From NCBI GenBank assembly GCA_001557505.1, contig LSAX01000002.1, positions 3,596,001 through 3,660,000 on the forward strand: DNA of 64,000 bases, given 5' to 3'. This DNA comes from Reticulascus tulasneorum (lineage: Eukaryota > Ascomycota > Sordariomycetes > Glomerellales > Reticulascaceae). A model generated the notes under the pieces. The model saw only the letters and a list, made by a program, of their open reading frames with translations, searched no databases and was not told where the DNA came from. A program made the translations under genes and the position numbers. Below are positions 33,362 through 45,100 of this stretch, in pieces. Each line of letters opens with the position of its first letter. Position 1 is the stretch's first letter.

Positions 33362-34987
33362 TTACCAGCCCCACGTTCTAGTGGAAGCTGTAAAGACAGG
33401 TGGCTTCCACTGTATGCGGCTTGCATCGATGCCACGCTTCTTCTTTGCCTTTGCCGCCTCTCTCTCCTGAACGAGTTTATCCGGGATAACTATCTTGTGG
33501 TCACCCTTGTGGTAGACCTGCATTTTAAGTGCCTGGAGCGTGTGCTCTACATCCTGAGTCGTCATGGCGAGTTGCGAGGAAATGGCTTCGATCGTGGCCT
33601 TCTCCTCCCGCTCGTTGAAGCCCATCAGGAGGTCTAAGATGTTCTCTTTCCAGTACTGTCTGTAACCCAAAAGACCAAGATCGGAAAGCGGCTTCTCAGG
33701 CGAGCCGAGCTTGGCCTCGATCTTTGAAAGTTCGTAAGAAAATTGAATGAGGAGTCGGCCGTAGCCTTTCCTTTGGTACTGAGGCAGCGTAAGAATGCAA
33801 GCAACGTTGTAGCTGTCGGCGCTCTCCTTCTCCTTGGAGAAGTAGCCAATGAGATGACATCCCTTTTCGTCCCGAGTGCTCATCACGTAAAACAAAAAGG
33901 GATCGACGTCATAGTAAAGAGTCTTGTGGTCGAGAAACATCTTCGACAAAAGACAAAGATTTCGGCACCACGTCCTTTGCCTTCTGCCATCAATCTCGAA
34001 GAAGGAAACGAAATCGTCCCGGTATATCTCGTTTCCCGGGGGGTGTTGTAGGGTACATTTGTGTCGATGTCTCGTGAACGACTTCTCGTCCCCGTAATAG
34101 CTCAGACAAAACTCGCATATAAACATGACATCTTCTTGCCCAAAGGATTCCGGGTAGGGGGAGAAATACCACGGAAATAAATCGTACATTCCAAACTGGA
34201 CCTTGGAAATATTTCGAATCCGAGAGATTTCGGCAGGATTCTGAGTCATGGAGCCATGCGTCCGAAGCTTTTCTATCTCATCATCTCGGCTGTATCCGTT
34301 GGCGTCCAGATCGGCGTCCCCCCCTCCGTCATTCTTATCAATGTCCATCTCGTCCCCACCCGCGGTAGGCGTGGCGCTGGCGTCGCCATTCACAGGAGTC
34401 TGCGCCTGGCTGTCTTCGGCAGGCGTCAACTTTTGACTTTGAGACTCAACAAAATCAGTCCATGGGTGAGGCGTTTGAACTTCTGACGGCACAGACTGTT
34501 CCCTCTTGCCAGGCCTCTTTTGTGCCTTCTTGGATACCTGGGTCTTTTTCGCTGGAGCAGTCGAGCCCTTCTTCCCCTTGGCATCCTTCGTCTTCTCTTT
34601 CTCAGCGCTTGGCCACTCGACATCTTGGGTGAAGTCGATTCGCGAGAGTGGCACCCACTCATCGAGACGTTTGTTGAAATTGTCGAAGTTACAGTAAAAC
34701 TGGCGCCCGCTCTTCATCTCTTTGATGCTTAAGATTTCTGCTCTACGAGGCAGGCCGTCCTAATCGATGTCTTTAGCGCGTGCTCGCCTTGGGGTGATCA
34801 GATATGGAAATGGAGGCTTACCTTTGTGACCATAGCAATACATCCTACTCTAGAGGAAACAGTTAGCACATGTGTTTTGGAAGCACCCGGAAAAGACCAA
34901 CTTTATGGTTTCCGCGGTGGCCTTGCCCTTTTGACGTGGCCCATCAGACCCAACGGTCGCTTCTCCACCCAACGCACTTTGAGTCAT
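33362..34987 (-). CDS. ESA1: MYST histone acetyltransferase Esa1 (NuA4 catalytic subunit)
   Basis: Three exons on the minus strand: 34987-34902, 34849-34822 (28 nt), 34759-33362, giving 503 residues. Esa1 acetylates histone H4/H2A as part of NuA4. The chromo-barrel is built across all three exons (TIKVGCIAMVTKDGLPRRAEILSIKEMKSGRQFYC, then RLDEWVPLSRID). A disordered Lys/Pro region follows (about 90-215). The MYST core contains the C2HC zinc finger (FICEFCLSYYGDEKSFTRHRHKC), the catalytic region YNVACILTLPQYQRKGYGRLLI with the acetyl-CoA loop, and the glutamate region EKPLSDLGLLGYRQYW. The C-terminal helix ends PPVFTASTRTWGW. The first two small exons are supported by reconstruction of the chromo-barrel. 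The gene is divergent from REX4. Confidence 0.95.
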
Positions 34988-35375
34988 GATGAGAACTGGA
35001 TGTTGCGGATGTGTTTTGATGAATTCTCGTGGCGGAGACAATAGTTTTGTTGAAGTGTCACAAGCCTGGAATTCGAGCCCCAAGAGTTTGGCAGAAACGC
35101 GACTTTAGGGGCGGTGAGCAAGTGGCGTCCGCTACCCCACCATATATGCATTGGGAAGCTATGTGTCCCGTTAGTTGCATATTTATCTGCTCATCTCACC
35201 TGAAAGACTTTCAGCAGGTCATACTCAGTACCTTAGGTCGAACTCCACTTCAAATTTTACTCCAGTAAAAACCCGAAAACGACATGCTATATTGGAGGAA
35301 GAAATAAATAAAACCCTTCACCCCTGCCTTATCAGTATGAGCGAGATTCGCATACTTGTTTGCTGATTTCCGATC
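34988..35375. promoter_or_regulatory. Divergent ESA1/REX4 promoter region
   Basis: The 388 bases lie between divergent starts. The REX4 side contains CCTTAGGT (near 35232) and two AAAACCC words (35270 and 35314). No MCB box was seen. Confidence 0.4.
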
Positions 35376-36365
35376 ATGGCCTCAGAGCTTTCATCGAACT
35401 GGAAGAAGCTGCAGGCTAAGATCAAAACCGAAAGTGTTCCTGCAGGACCTCTGAAAAGGAAGCCAGAGAATTCTCTATCAGTTCAACCTCCTGCAAAGAA
35501 ACCGAAATCTGGCACTGCTCGAGAGGACAAAGCTCACATAGCTCCTCGACAACCCCGTTCAGCTAAGGCTGTCCAGATGGGCGTGGGACAAAGCTCCATA
35601 ATCGAAGATGTCGCAAAGTCGGGGCCTTCACCATCTCTTTCCCTCTGGGCTGAAGAAAATGAAATCTCGCCAGAAGACTTGGCGGAAGCATACGGGCTTG
35701 GGTTAAAAAACAATTCCATGCTCACTTCGGAGAAGGACAAAGTCAACAGCGGCCTCATTGAAGGGCTTGATGTGGGCAAGTATGTCGGTATCGACTGCGA
35801 GATGGTTGGCGTTGGCCAGGGTGGATACGAATCAGTACTGGCTCGTGTGAGCATTGTAGACTTTCACGGGCGACAGGTCTATGACTCTTATGTGCGATCG
35901 AAGGAACGAGTGACCGATTGGCGCAGCGCTGTCAGTGGCATCACACCCAAACACATGAGATTTGCCCGAGACTTTGAGGAGGTCCAGGCACAGGTCGCCG
36001 AATTGCTGAAGGGTCGAATCCTAGTTGGGCATGATGTCAAGCACGATCTGGAGGCTCTAATTCTCAATCACCCGGCCAAAGATATTAGGGACACGTCAAA
36101 TTTCTCGGTTTTCCGGAAATATGGCCATGGCAGGAAGCCGTCTTTGAAGAAACTTGCCGAAGAAATTCTGGGGGTTGAGATTCAAGCTGGGCCGCATTCG
36201 AGTATCGAAGACGCGAAGGTCGCTATGCTTTTGTTCAGGCGGCACAAGTCAGGATTCGACGTTGAGCATGCCAATAGATACCCAACCACATCTGGCGCCA
36301 GGATGCGGGGGGAAAGGAACGGTTCGAAAACCAAGAAGTCCAAGAAGAAGAAGATGAAATCTTGA
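35376..36365 (+). CDS. REX4: RNA exonuclease 4 (Rex4, DEDDh family)
   Basis: Single exon, 329 residues. Rex4 is a nucleolar 3'-5' exonuclease of the DEDDh class linked to pre-rRNA processing. The N-terminal 120 residues are basic with KPENSLSVQPPAKKPK, a probable nuclear localisation signal. The exonuclease domain shows all three Exo motifs: Exo I GIDCEMVGVG (first D and E), Exo II ILVGHDVKHDLEAL (third acidic residue), and Exo III HSSIEDAKVAMLLFRRH (the His-x4-Asp of the DEDDh class). The end is a Lys-rich tail (KTKKSKKKK), common for nucleolar proteins. The start at 35376 is the only in-frame ATG near the domain. The gene is divergent from ESA1 and convergent with the CFA-synthase-like gene. 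Confidence 0.94.
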   Translation: MASELSSNWKKLQAKIKTESVPAGPLKRKPENSLSVQPPAKKPKSGTAREDKAHIAPRQPRSAKAVQMGVGQSSIIEDVAKSGPSPSLSLWAEENEISPEDLAEAYGLGLKNNSMLTSEKDKVNSGLIEGLDVGKYVGIDCEMVGVGQGGYESVLARVSIVDFHGRQVYDSYVRSKERVTDWRSAVSGITPKHMRFARDFEEVQAQVAELLKGRILVGHDVKHDLEALILNHPAKDIRDTSNFSVFRKYGHGRKPSLKKLAEEILGVEIQAGPHSSIEDAKVAMLLFRRHKSGFDVEHANRYPTTSGARMRGERNGSKTKKSKKKKMKS

Positions 36366-36521
36366 ATTGGTCACAATCCACACGAAGTCCCTTGCCATAA
36401 CACCGATGCGATGCGCCTCCGCGACGAATCCATCTCATCTGTGATCAACAGTAACACTTATTGGGCTTGGCGCCTGCCCAAGCTCCGGAATCTGTGATTG
36501 GACTCAATACAATCTTGCTTA

Positions 36522-38151
36522 CTATAGAGGAATTCCCTCCATCAACTCCAGAGCGCCTTCTCGGCCTACAGTAATGATAACATCCCCCAAGGTCTTGGTC
36601 AGAAACCCTGCTTCACAATATGTGAAGTAATACTAGAGGAAGTCAGCGCAATCCATGGGGGCAAGCAAATATGACGGGGTAGGTAACTCACCTCCCATTT
36701 TCTCCTGAAAACATTTATCTCTGCCTCGGTCATGTCGATATGCTCTTTCTTTAGAGCTGGTCGAACGCGGGAGTCGAAATTGTGGAGAAAGCTCTCCTTC
36801 CATAGTCTCAGAGTTTTCGAATAATGCCCTCCAATGTTCTCAACATTTTCTACAATAAGCGTCCCATTTGATTCCGCGCTAATGTGATTCAGTAGTTGCG
36901 TCGTGGATGGTAAATAGCCACCAGGGAAGATGTAATGGTTGATGAAACTACGACAATGTCAGTATCAACCGGTTTCCATCGCCTGTGCTTTAGACCCACT
37001 CTTCACTTTTGGAGTACGCTTCGTGCCGACCCTCTGGCATGGTTATGCACTGGAAGACAGCGATACCGCCATCTTTCTTCAGCAAGCGGTCCATGCAAGA
37101 GAAGTAAGTCGCCAGAAACTCTTCGCCAACCGCTTCCAGCATCTCGATGGAGACTATCTTGTCATACGGTTTCTCTGGTATTTGCAGCGCCCGGTAGTCC
37201 ATCAGTTTCACCTCGATCCGGTCAGCAAAACCAGCATCTCGGATCCGATCTTCTGCAAGAGCTTTCTGCTCCTTGGAGAGTGTTAGGCTTGTTACCCGGC
37301 AACCCGTCTTCTTGACTGCCTCGATGGCGAATGAACCCCAGCCTGTTCCAATTTCCAAAACATGGTCGGAGGCTTTTATTCGAGCTCCGTTGATGAAGCG
37401 GTGCAGCTTGGTTATCTGAGCCTCCTCCAAGGACTCTTCAGGCAGACTTGGATCGGTCAGTAACCGCCAGATGGGGCATGAGTATGTCATATCAGGTGAA
37501 AGGAACGCAGCAAACATCTCATTACTGATATCGTAGTGGGCTGAAATGTTGAGAAGCGCGTTGGAGAGAGTGTTAGTGGTCCTGGCGAGGCTGGTAAGTG
37601 CCGAGGAAAAGGTGGATATCCATGTTGTTCCGTTTCCCATTTCCTCGCGGTTCACGATGAAGAGCTGCAGAAATCTGTCAGTTTATGGACAAGGAGCCAC
37701 TGTCTCCCGAGCAATAATTCGGTAATCGCAGCGGTTTACTGACCTGGAAGAAGGTGGTCAAGTCCTCACACTCGACCTCGCCCAGCATGTAGGCTTCGGA
37801 AAAGCCCATGTCGGCGAACAAAAACAAGCGCATCCAAAAAGCATCACTTTTTACCACCAATTCGACCCTCGGAATTGCATCCGCACGACGCGGAGCATGA
37901 ATGCCATTGGCAAGGTCCTCGTTGAATTTGGCACCGAGTTTCTGGCCGAAAACCTGTCTCGATTCGGCGGGCTCATCGACTAGGAGGAGTGTCCCTTTCT
38001 CAATCCTGGCGAATACGGATAGGATTGCGGGCTTGGCCAGAGCCAAAGCCGGTCCCCAAGTCAAACTACCAACCGCGCCTCGCAGGAGTTCGGTGCCGCG
38101 GGATAACGGATGGGCTACGACCGCCGGCACCAACGACGGTAACTTTGGCAT
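36522..38151 (-). CDS. Cyclopropane-fatty-acyl-phospholipid synthase-like methyltransferase
   Basis: Four exons on the minus strand: 38151-37744, 37664-37000, 36947-36692, 36632-36522, giving 479 residues. The family adds a methylene or methyl group from S-adenosylmethionine to double bonds of acyl chains in membrane lipids. The N-terminal domain has GTLLLVDEP and FWMRLFLFADMGFSEAYMLGE. The core has NISAHYDISNEMFAAFLSPDMTYSCPIW, the SAM motif VLEIGTGWGSFAIEA and SIEMLEAVGEEF. The third exon rebuilds KSEDFINHYIFPGGYLPS and VENIGGHYSKTLRLW, the bacterial-like C-terminus. The usual Glu-His pair of the active site appears as Glu-Ala here, so product chemistry (cyclopropane against methyl branch) is open. 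Fungal copies are related to bacterial and plant ones, which suggests old transfer. Confidence 0.9.
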
Positions 38152-39545
38152 GGCCTCAAGTTGGTAGGCACGTGAAAGAAGCAGGGGGCAGAAGTGGAAT
38201 AAAACTCGGGGGCAGGTCTCAGAAGCTGCCTCTGTCCAAAATTGGTCTGCTTAAGAGCACCAATTGACTTGAAGAGTCCCTTTGCTTAAAATGCGAGCTC
38301 TCGAGGTGGCAGGAAATTGGGTATCAGTTCATGGTGGGGTGGGATGGAACAGGGCAAAGGGTGACACAAGACACAACAGGAGGGCGGCGGATATTGTTAT
38401 TATTATACGGAAACGGTCACTGCACGGAACAGCGGTAGAGAGAGCGCGAGGGACAAAGATTCCTTGACCTTATTGACACATCTGTGCGTGCGTTGCCGGG
38501 CTGGCACGCTGATCGGAACTGTCACTGAGCCGGACGTGAGAATTGTGGGCGAAATGTACTTCTCCCAGCAGATGTGACCGGCAAAGATGGGAGCAGAGTG
38601 GGCATTGCAGGGGGGTGTACCTTTTGCGGGACCATGCTGGACATGCTTTATGGACATGGGTTGAGAAGTTCGATTATCGAAGACCTGGGCCGGACCCTCG
38701 ATCCTGCGCAATGGCTCAACATTTCTTAGTTTACATAAGATAGGCCAATGGGTGAAAAGACTAAACCCGCTGGCTGACCCTGACATTAGGTTTCGGTCAA
38801 GTCAAATACTGAGGACCGAGTTGTTGGTGATTTCACCCTCCCCGCTTGTTTGTGGCCCTACGTTAGTATCGGCACGTAGTGTGTTTCCTGTAGGGGTCTT
38901 TGGGTTAAGTAGTGCAAGAAACTGCATGCAGGAAGATGGGCTGCATTTCAAAAATGCATCCAGGCGGGCCAAAAAGAGAAAAGCAGCGGATGGAGGCCCA
39001 TACCAGGTGTGCTCATTAATAAGACTATTAAAAGTTGGACCTAAGCATTGGTCCTGGCCATCCCTGGCCTGGTCCGGGGCGCCGGATCTGGTTCAGCCTC
39101 CTCCGTCTGTACTACAGCAGGAAGGCACCTTTTTTTTTCTTTTTCGTTTGTTAGTCGCGGACTTGCAATGTCGGCTCTTCCAACATGGAATTGAGCATCC
39201 TACGACGTGTGCTACTTTGGGCAATTCTCGTGGGAAGGAGGGATTCCACGATCGCACGACTCGAAGCAGCATTCATTGTATGTAAACAATCCTAGGTGCG
39301 TTTGCTGGTGGAATGTCTGAGCCCATATGCAAGCAAGATGCAACCTAAGTCTTCTGCACAGGATGGAGTGGGGATTTTCTCTTGAACGAATAGAACACGC
39401 CTAAAGACCCTATGTGCCCTATGTCTCTGCATCGATGCCGCCGAGACCGCAGCCAGATACCCTGATGAAGGGACCTTATTAGGGGACCATCGACCCTTGA
39501 GATTCCCGCGGGATGAAGAGAACCTTCGAATCGGAGAATGAAGGA

Positions 39546-39557
39546 GGGGGGGGGGGG
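39546..39557. repeat. Homopolymer run of 12 G
   Basis: Twelve consecutive G on the plus strand lie in non-coding sequence. The run is prone to length change and to assembly error. Confidence 0.8.
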
Positions 39558-40784
39558 TTCGACATGATTGCGTTCCTCTGGGAAGTGGGACCTCAAAAAG
39601 GGTAGCTGGCGTCTTGGCAAAGACCAACCGCATGTGGCTTGGGAGAAATGGGGACCAAGCCGAAAATGGTGGCATGTCCATATCAATGACATCAGCATTG
39701 TGATCCCGTCCCACTGCTAGACTGTTGGCATCGATTCATGTACTGCGTAGTACGCAGAGAGCAAAGATAGGTACATGTAGGTCGGCCCGGGCTTGCTCGG
39801 CCGCGACGTTGTGGGTGTCTGATTTCCTCATGGCGCCATTTGGAGTCGCAGGATGCCATGCAACGGGGAATCACTCCTACGCATACACGTACTACGTAGG
39901 ATACACCCAATACCACAGTCCAGTCATGTATGTAGTTATGTTTGTGCTTGGAGAGTATCCAAAGCGGGAACCGCGTGTTAGGGTAGGTAGGTAGGTGTCT
40001 TTGGTACATCGCAGCCAACGCCCAGATGATAAGTTGATGCCTCGTGTCTTGGGTGTTTAGCACATGCTTGTGCTTTCTTCTGTACAAACTTAATGGGGGC
40101 AGGAAGAAGTTCCTCTACATAAAAGAAACCAAGCACAATCACTCCTCCTGCCGGCATCGCCGCTGTGAAACATTGCTGGGACAGCAAGCTGGTAAAGAGC
40201 CGTGTTAAGAAGCGGAAGGGGGGATCGTGCACGAGAACTACCGTAGACAAATGCTTATCTTATCGGATCAACCTCCTCCTCGACTTCATAAGGCAGTGAG
40301 CATTTCTCGAACTATGAACACAGCAGTTGACCATAGGTCGGCTCGGAGATCGCAAGATTTTGAACGGAGGTTGAAGAGAGCAAGTTCCAATTTGAGACAG
40401 CCCGTATGCGAGCAAGAATTATATTTTGGAAGGATACAGTCAGAGTTTATGCTGAGCCGAGTCTGTCTAGACTTCTATTTAACCCTTTTAAAAGAGAGTG
40501 TAATGCGTCGTGTCTCACAAGCCCATAGACCTGTCCATCGTCAAAGCTAGGCTCATGTACGAGTCGCAAATTGCGGCAGAGCCTGGATGAACATGGTTGG
40601 CCACCATGGCGTTGTAGAATTTCCGAGTTGGTTTAGAACGAGTTTCCAAGTCGATTCCAAGTCACGTACGTTCCCACTGTGCCTGAAATTTATTTTTACC
40701 GTGCCCCTCTTGGTAGCGGTCACCCCACCTTCTCCCGTCCCTGGAGCTTTTTTGCTGTGTCGTCCGTATTGTAGGTCGCGTTAA

Positions 40785-40790
40785 ACGCGT
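40785..40790. promoter_or_regulatory. MCB box upstream of RNase H2C
   Basis: A perfect ACGCGT lies 61 bases before the ATG at 40851. It is followed directly by CTCC, CAATTT and AAACCC, the same arrangement as upstream of MCM6 and POLD3. MBF control at G1/S is inferred. Confidence 0.65.
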
Positions 40791-40850
40791 CTCCCAATTT
40801 AAACCCATCATCACCACCTCTAGAACTCTACACTCCAAAATCAAACCAAA

Positions 40851-41433
40851 ATGTCACAACCAATTCTCTCCATACAATCCGACGACCCTGCAGGAAAGAA
40901 GTCGGTCGCAAACCTCCTGCCCTGTCGCATCCACCACAATGGCTCTATTGACACAACCCGGACGTTCTGGAACCCCAGCACAGCAGATGGTATACCTCTC
41001 GCCCCACGCACACGTGAAAGAGCTATCCTGGCATGGCTAACTGGGAGGGTCAGATGGAACTAGAACGGCATACTTTCGTGGCAGGAAGCTGCATGGAAAG
41101 AAGGTCGATTTGCCCCAGCAATATCGAGGGATGATACTGGAGAAGAAGGACGAAACCGAAACACTGGATATCAAGAAGCAGCAGGAAAGCTCCGAGGAAG
41201 ATCACGATCACCTTGAGACGGGTGCTATGCAAGTCGAGGCAGAGTTTGATGAGATGATTGTTTGGGGCCACGAGTCTACGGCGGATGAGTCTACGGATCC
41301 GTACCTCAGGAGTATGGGGGAATGGCTCCAGGTGGCGGGCCAAGTCAGTCGCAATTTCTCTCAGCAATTGATCCCAACACTGATTTTCTTATAGATACAC
41401 TCGTATTCCACGGAGGACAAAGGTGACAAGTAA
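40851..41433 (+). CDS. RNH203: Ribonuclease H2 subunit C
   Basis: Three exons: 40851-40989, 41054-41343, 41395-41433, giving 155 residues. RNase H2 removes ribonucleotides from DNA and RNA:DNA hybrids; subunit C is a non-catalytic scaffold joining A and B. Diagnostic motifs are NLLPCRIHHNGSID near the N-terminus and, across intron 1, DGTRTAYFRGRKLHGKKVDLPQQYRG (the family core). The C-terminus EWLQVAGQIHSYS across intron 2 matches the usual W..A..IH ending. The middle is acidic (ESSEEDHDH) and variable, as in other fungi. No long frame spans the gene. It lies upstream of MCM6 on the same strand with an MCB box in its promoter. Confidence 0.9.
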
Positions 41434-42157
41434 GGGGCTTGGCAAGTGTTTGGGGAGGTTATTGCTGTCACATCTGCGTTTATCAGATGCTCGACAATAT
41501 CGAGATAGCCACGCTATGGTTCTTCTGAGATGATCGCACTTTTGGAGTTGGGACAGGGCCAAGAACTTCGACAGCCGGGATAGCAACTGGAGTACGGAGC
41601 TCTTTGTTCCCTCAATTTTTTAGTAACCTGTCGTTAGAACCGAGGCCAAAGGCAGCCGGGCCTTTCTACAAGATCGCGGGCAGTTGCTGCCTTTCTATCA
41701 CGATGTGCATGGAGCATATCCGATATCTTCGGCGATGCGAACGGTACTTGTCTCGTTCGATAATAGGCGAAAGGGGGGAAATCATACACAATTATATCTT
41801 GATAACCGCATCAATCTCGCACTCCAGTTATTCAGCATCTGTGCATAATGCAGGAACATTGTACTTATTAGGACGGATTCGCAGGTATAACTATGGTGCG
41901 TTGCTACAGTGGTTCAAATGTCCTGATACGGGATGGTGTCACACACACGAGTGCAATCAATTAGAACCCTGTCGCGCTAAAAACGCGTTCGACGCGCCGA
42001 GACGCGTCTCCGTCAATTAAACCCCCTAACCGTCTCCTAAATGCCAAAAGGTCACACATCCCACCATCCAAGCCAGCAACACCACGATTAACCATATCGC
42101 CATAATTTCTGCCAGAGCTGATTTTCCCCAATAGAGAGATTTCAAACAGCAGAAACA
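41434..42157. promoter_or_regulatory. MCM6 upstream region with MCB cluster
   Basis: The 724 bases hold the RNase H2C 3' end and the MCM6 promoter. Perfect ACGCGT boxes occur at 41983-41988 and 42002-42007 with ACGCGC at 41992-41997 between them. The downstream box is followed by CTCCGT, CAATT and AAACCC. The boxes lie 151-170 bases before the MCM6 ATG. A 138-codon frame at 41604-42020 runs through the boxes and is rejected as chance. Confidence 0.7.
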
Positions 42158-45100
42158 ATGGCGCCTTCAAGCGATGCAGGCTACATGATGTCTGATGCAC
42201 CTTCCAGGGCACCAGCAACACCAAAACGACCTTTTCAGCCAACCTCGTCAGCGGGAGGAAGACCGCGGGGCCCGCCGTCTGATAACCTCGGTGCAGCCAG
42301 CGAGGATGAAGCCGAAGGTTTCGCAGACGATCAAGTCCCGCGCAGTTCGAGATTCGCCGACGCGGCTAGCATCCCCCGAGTCGAGGATCGAATCGGTCTC
42401 CTGGTTCAGGAGCACTTTGAAGCATTCATTGAGGGGTGAGTCTTGACCTGCTTCTTCAGTCGCATGGACTCTAGGACCAGGCTAACACGATTTCGCCTCC
42501 GCAGATTCGTAGATGATCCTACCTCTAGTGCACCAACATCGAGTGCCGTTACCACAGACAAGTACTATGTTGCCCAGATCCACGGCATGCGTACATATTC
42601 GCTGTCCACCTTCTACGTCGACTTCAAGCACCTCGTGTCTTGGCAAAATGGCGGTCTCGCAGACGGTGTCATGCGCCAGTACTACCGTTTCCTCCCCTTC
42701 CTCACTGCCGCTTTGCACAACATGATTGCGAAACACGAGCCGCAGTACTTCCGAGAGCATCGGCAGCCCACATCCTCAAGCAACCAGACCACCTCGGCTG
42801 CGAGCAATGCGGGTTCTGCTAGCCAGTCCGAAATGCAAGGGAGCAAGACGAGTAATCAGCAGACCGACAAGCTCTTCTCCATTGCTTTCTACAACCTCCC
42901 CCTTATATCCAGAGTCCGCGGTCTGCGAGCAGCCAACATTGGCCAGCTGCTCTCTATATCCGGCACGGTCACTCGAACCTCAGAAGTCCGGCCAGAATTG
43001 TCGATCGCTACCTTTATCTGCGAGGCATGCCGCACAGTTGTTCCAAATGTTGAGCAGACCTTCCGATACACCGAGCCAACTCAATGCCCCAACATGACAT
43101 GCCAAAATCGACAGGCATGGCGCCTTGACATCCGGCAGAGCACCTTCGTCGACTGGCAAAAAGTCCGAATCCAGGAGAACAGCTCTGAGATCCCCACCGG
43201 CAGCATGCCTCGAACTATGGATGTAATTCTCCGTGGTGAAATTGTAGATCGAGCTAAGGCTGGTGAGAAGTGCATCTTCACTGGTGCGCTGATTGTCGTG
43301 CCAGATGTCAGCCAACTCGGCCTGCCTGGGCTTAGACCCACGGCTGTGCGAGACGACAAGAATGCCCCCAGAGGCGGCGATGCTGGTGGTACTGGAATCA
43401 GCGGCCTCAAAGCTTTGGGTGTCCGTGATCTTACGTATCGCTTGGCGTTCCTGGCATGCATGTCCACAGCAGATACTTCTACACCTGGCCAGGCGGCTAC
43501 TGGTCAAGTTTCGGATATTATCAGCTCGCTGACGCAAAACACCTCTGTCGAAACTGCTGAGACTGTCGAGGAGGCACAGACTTCGGTGCTTGCTTCGATG
43601 AACCCCTCCGAGATCGACGAGCTGCGTAAGATGGTGCATAGTGATCACATCTACTCACGACTGGTCAACTCATTGGCTCCAATGGTTTACGGCCACGAAA
43701 TCGTTAAGAAGGGTCTCCTTCTGCAGCTCATGTCTGGTGTCCACAAAAGCACTGCCGAGGGCATGCAGCTCAGAGGTGATATTAACATCTGTGTTGTTGG
43801 TGATCCCTCCACATCGAAGTCGCAGTTCCTGAAATACGTCTGCTCATTTGCACCTCGAGCCGTCTATACCAGCGGCAAGGCATCATCTGCAGCCGGTCTC
43901 ACCGCTGCTGTTGTCAAAGATGAAGAGACCGGCGAGTTCACAATCGAGGCCGGTGCGCTGATGCTTGCGGACAACGGCATATGCGCCATTGACGAGTTCG
44001 ACAAGATGGACATTGTGGATCAAGTTGCCATTCACGAAGCCATGGAACAGCAGACCATCTCCATCGCAAAAGCAGGCATCCAGGCCACCCTGAATGCTAG
44101 GACAAGTATTCTGGCAGCTGCCAATCCCGTGGGCGGTCGATACAACCGGAAGACCACCCTGCGAGCGAACATCAACATGAGCGCGCCCATCATGTCTCGT
44201 TTCGATCTATTCTTCGTCATCTTGGACGAATGCAATGAGTCTGTAGACCGACATCTTGCGCAGCATATCGTTGGAATTCACCAGCTCCGTGACGAAGCCG
44301 TCGCACCAGAGTTCAGCACCGAGCAACTGCAACGCTACATCCGCTTTGCACGAACCTTCCGTCCCGAATTCACAGACGAGGCGAAGGAAGTCCTCGTGCA
44401 GAAATACAAGGAATTGCGAGCTGACGATGCGCAAGGTGGTGTGGGCAAGAACTCGTACCGCATCACTGTTCGTCAGCTGGAGAGCATGATTCGTCTATCC
44501 GAGGCTATTGCCAAAGCCAATTGCGTTGAGGAAATCACGCCGCCCATGGTCATCGAGGCGTTCAGCCTCCTTCGCCAGAGTATCATTTCCGTGGAGCACG
44601 ACGATGTGGAGATGGATGAGGATGATGCCCCGTCCGCACCAGAAGATGGTGCCACACTCCTTCGGGCTGCATCTGAAGCTCTTGGCGCAGCAGAAACTGA
44701 GGGCGACTCGCCTATGGCCGAGGATGAGCCCGCCGATGGAGACGCGCCCTCGGCTCCAGAACGGAAGAAGCAAGCCATCTCGTACGAGAAGTACATCAGC
44801 ATGGTCAACTTGTTCGTGCAGCGCGTCAACGACGACGAGACGGGTAGTGGGGAGGGCGTCGAGGGCGAAGCCTTGGTGAACTGGTACTTGGAGCAGAAGG
44901 AGGACGAACTCGACGGCGAAGAAGATTATCACCGCGAGAAGTCGCTGACGCACCTGGTGCTGAAGAAAATGATGAAGGTATGTTTGTCGTCCATCTATCC
45001 GTCTAACTGGTTGTTTGTGTCCGAAGCTAACTTGGCATTCAGGACAAGATTCTTATGGCCGTCAGGAGCCAAGGCTCGGCCGATGACGAGGCAGGCGAGG

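Larger units (their letters stand above)
38152..40850. other. Large gene-poor intergenic region (2.7 kb)
   Basis: No convincing gene was found. A 177-codon frame at 38752-39285 and a 140-codon frame at 39292-39714 (minus) have no recognisable motif and look like chance. Features seen are a 12-G run at 39546-39557, short TAGG repeats near 39982-39993, and a perfect MCB box at 40785-40790 beside the RNase H2C start. The size hints at a long 5' leader, a lost gene or a non-coding RNA, none of which can be shown. Confidence 0.5.

Noticed and set aside
38752..39285. 177-codon plus-strand frame
   Set aside because: No recognisable motif, odd composition (runs of Phe from a T-run), no plausible splice partners; likely chance.
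41604..42020. 138-codon frame between RNase H2C and MCM6
   Set aside because: Runs through the MCB cluster and has no motif; chance.
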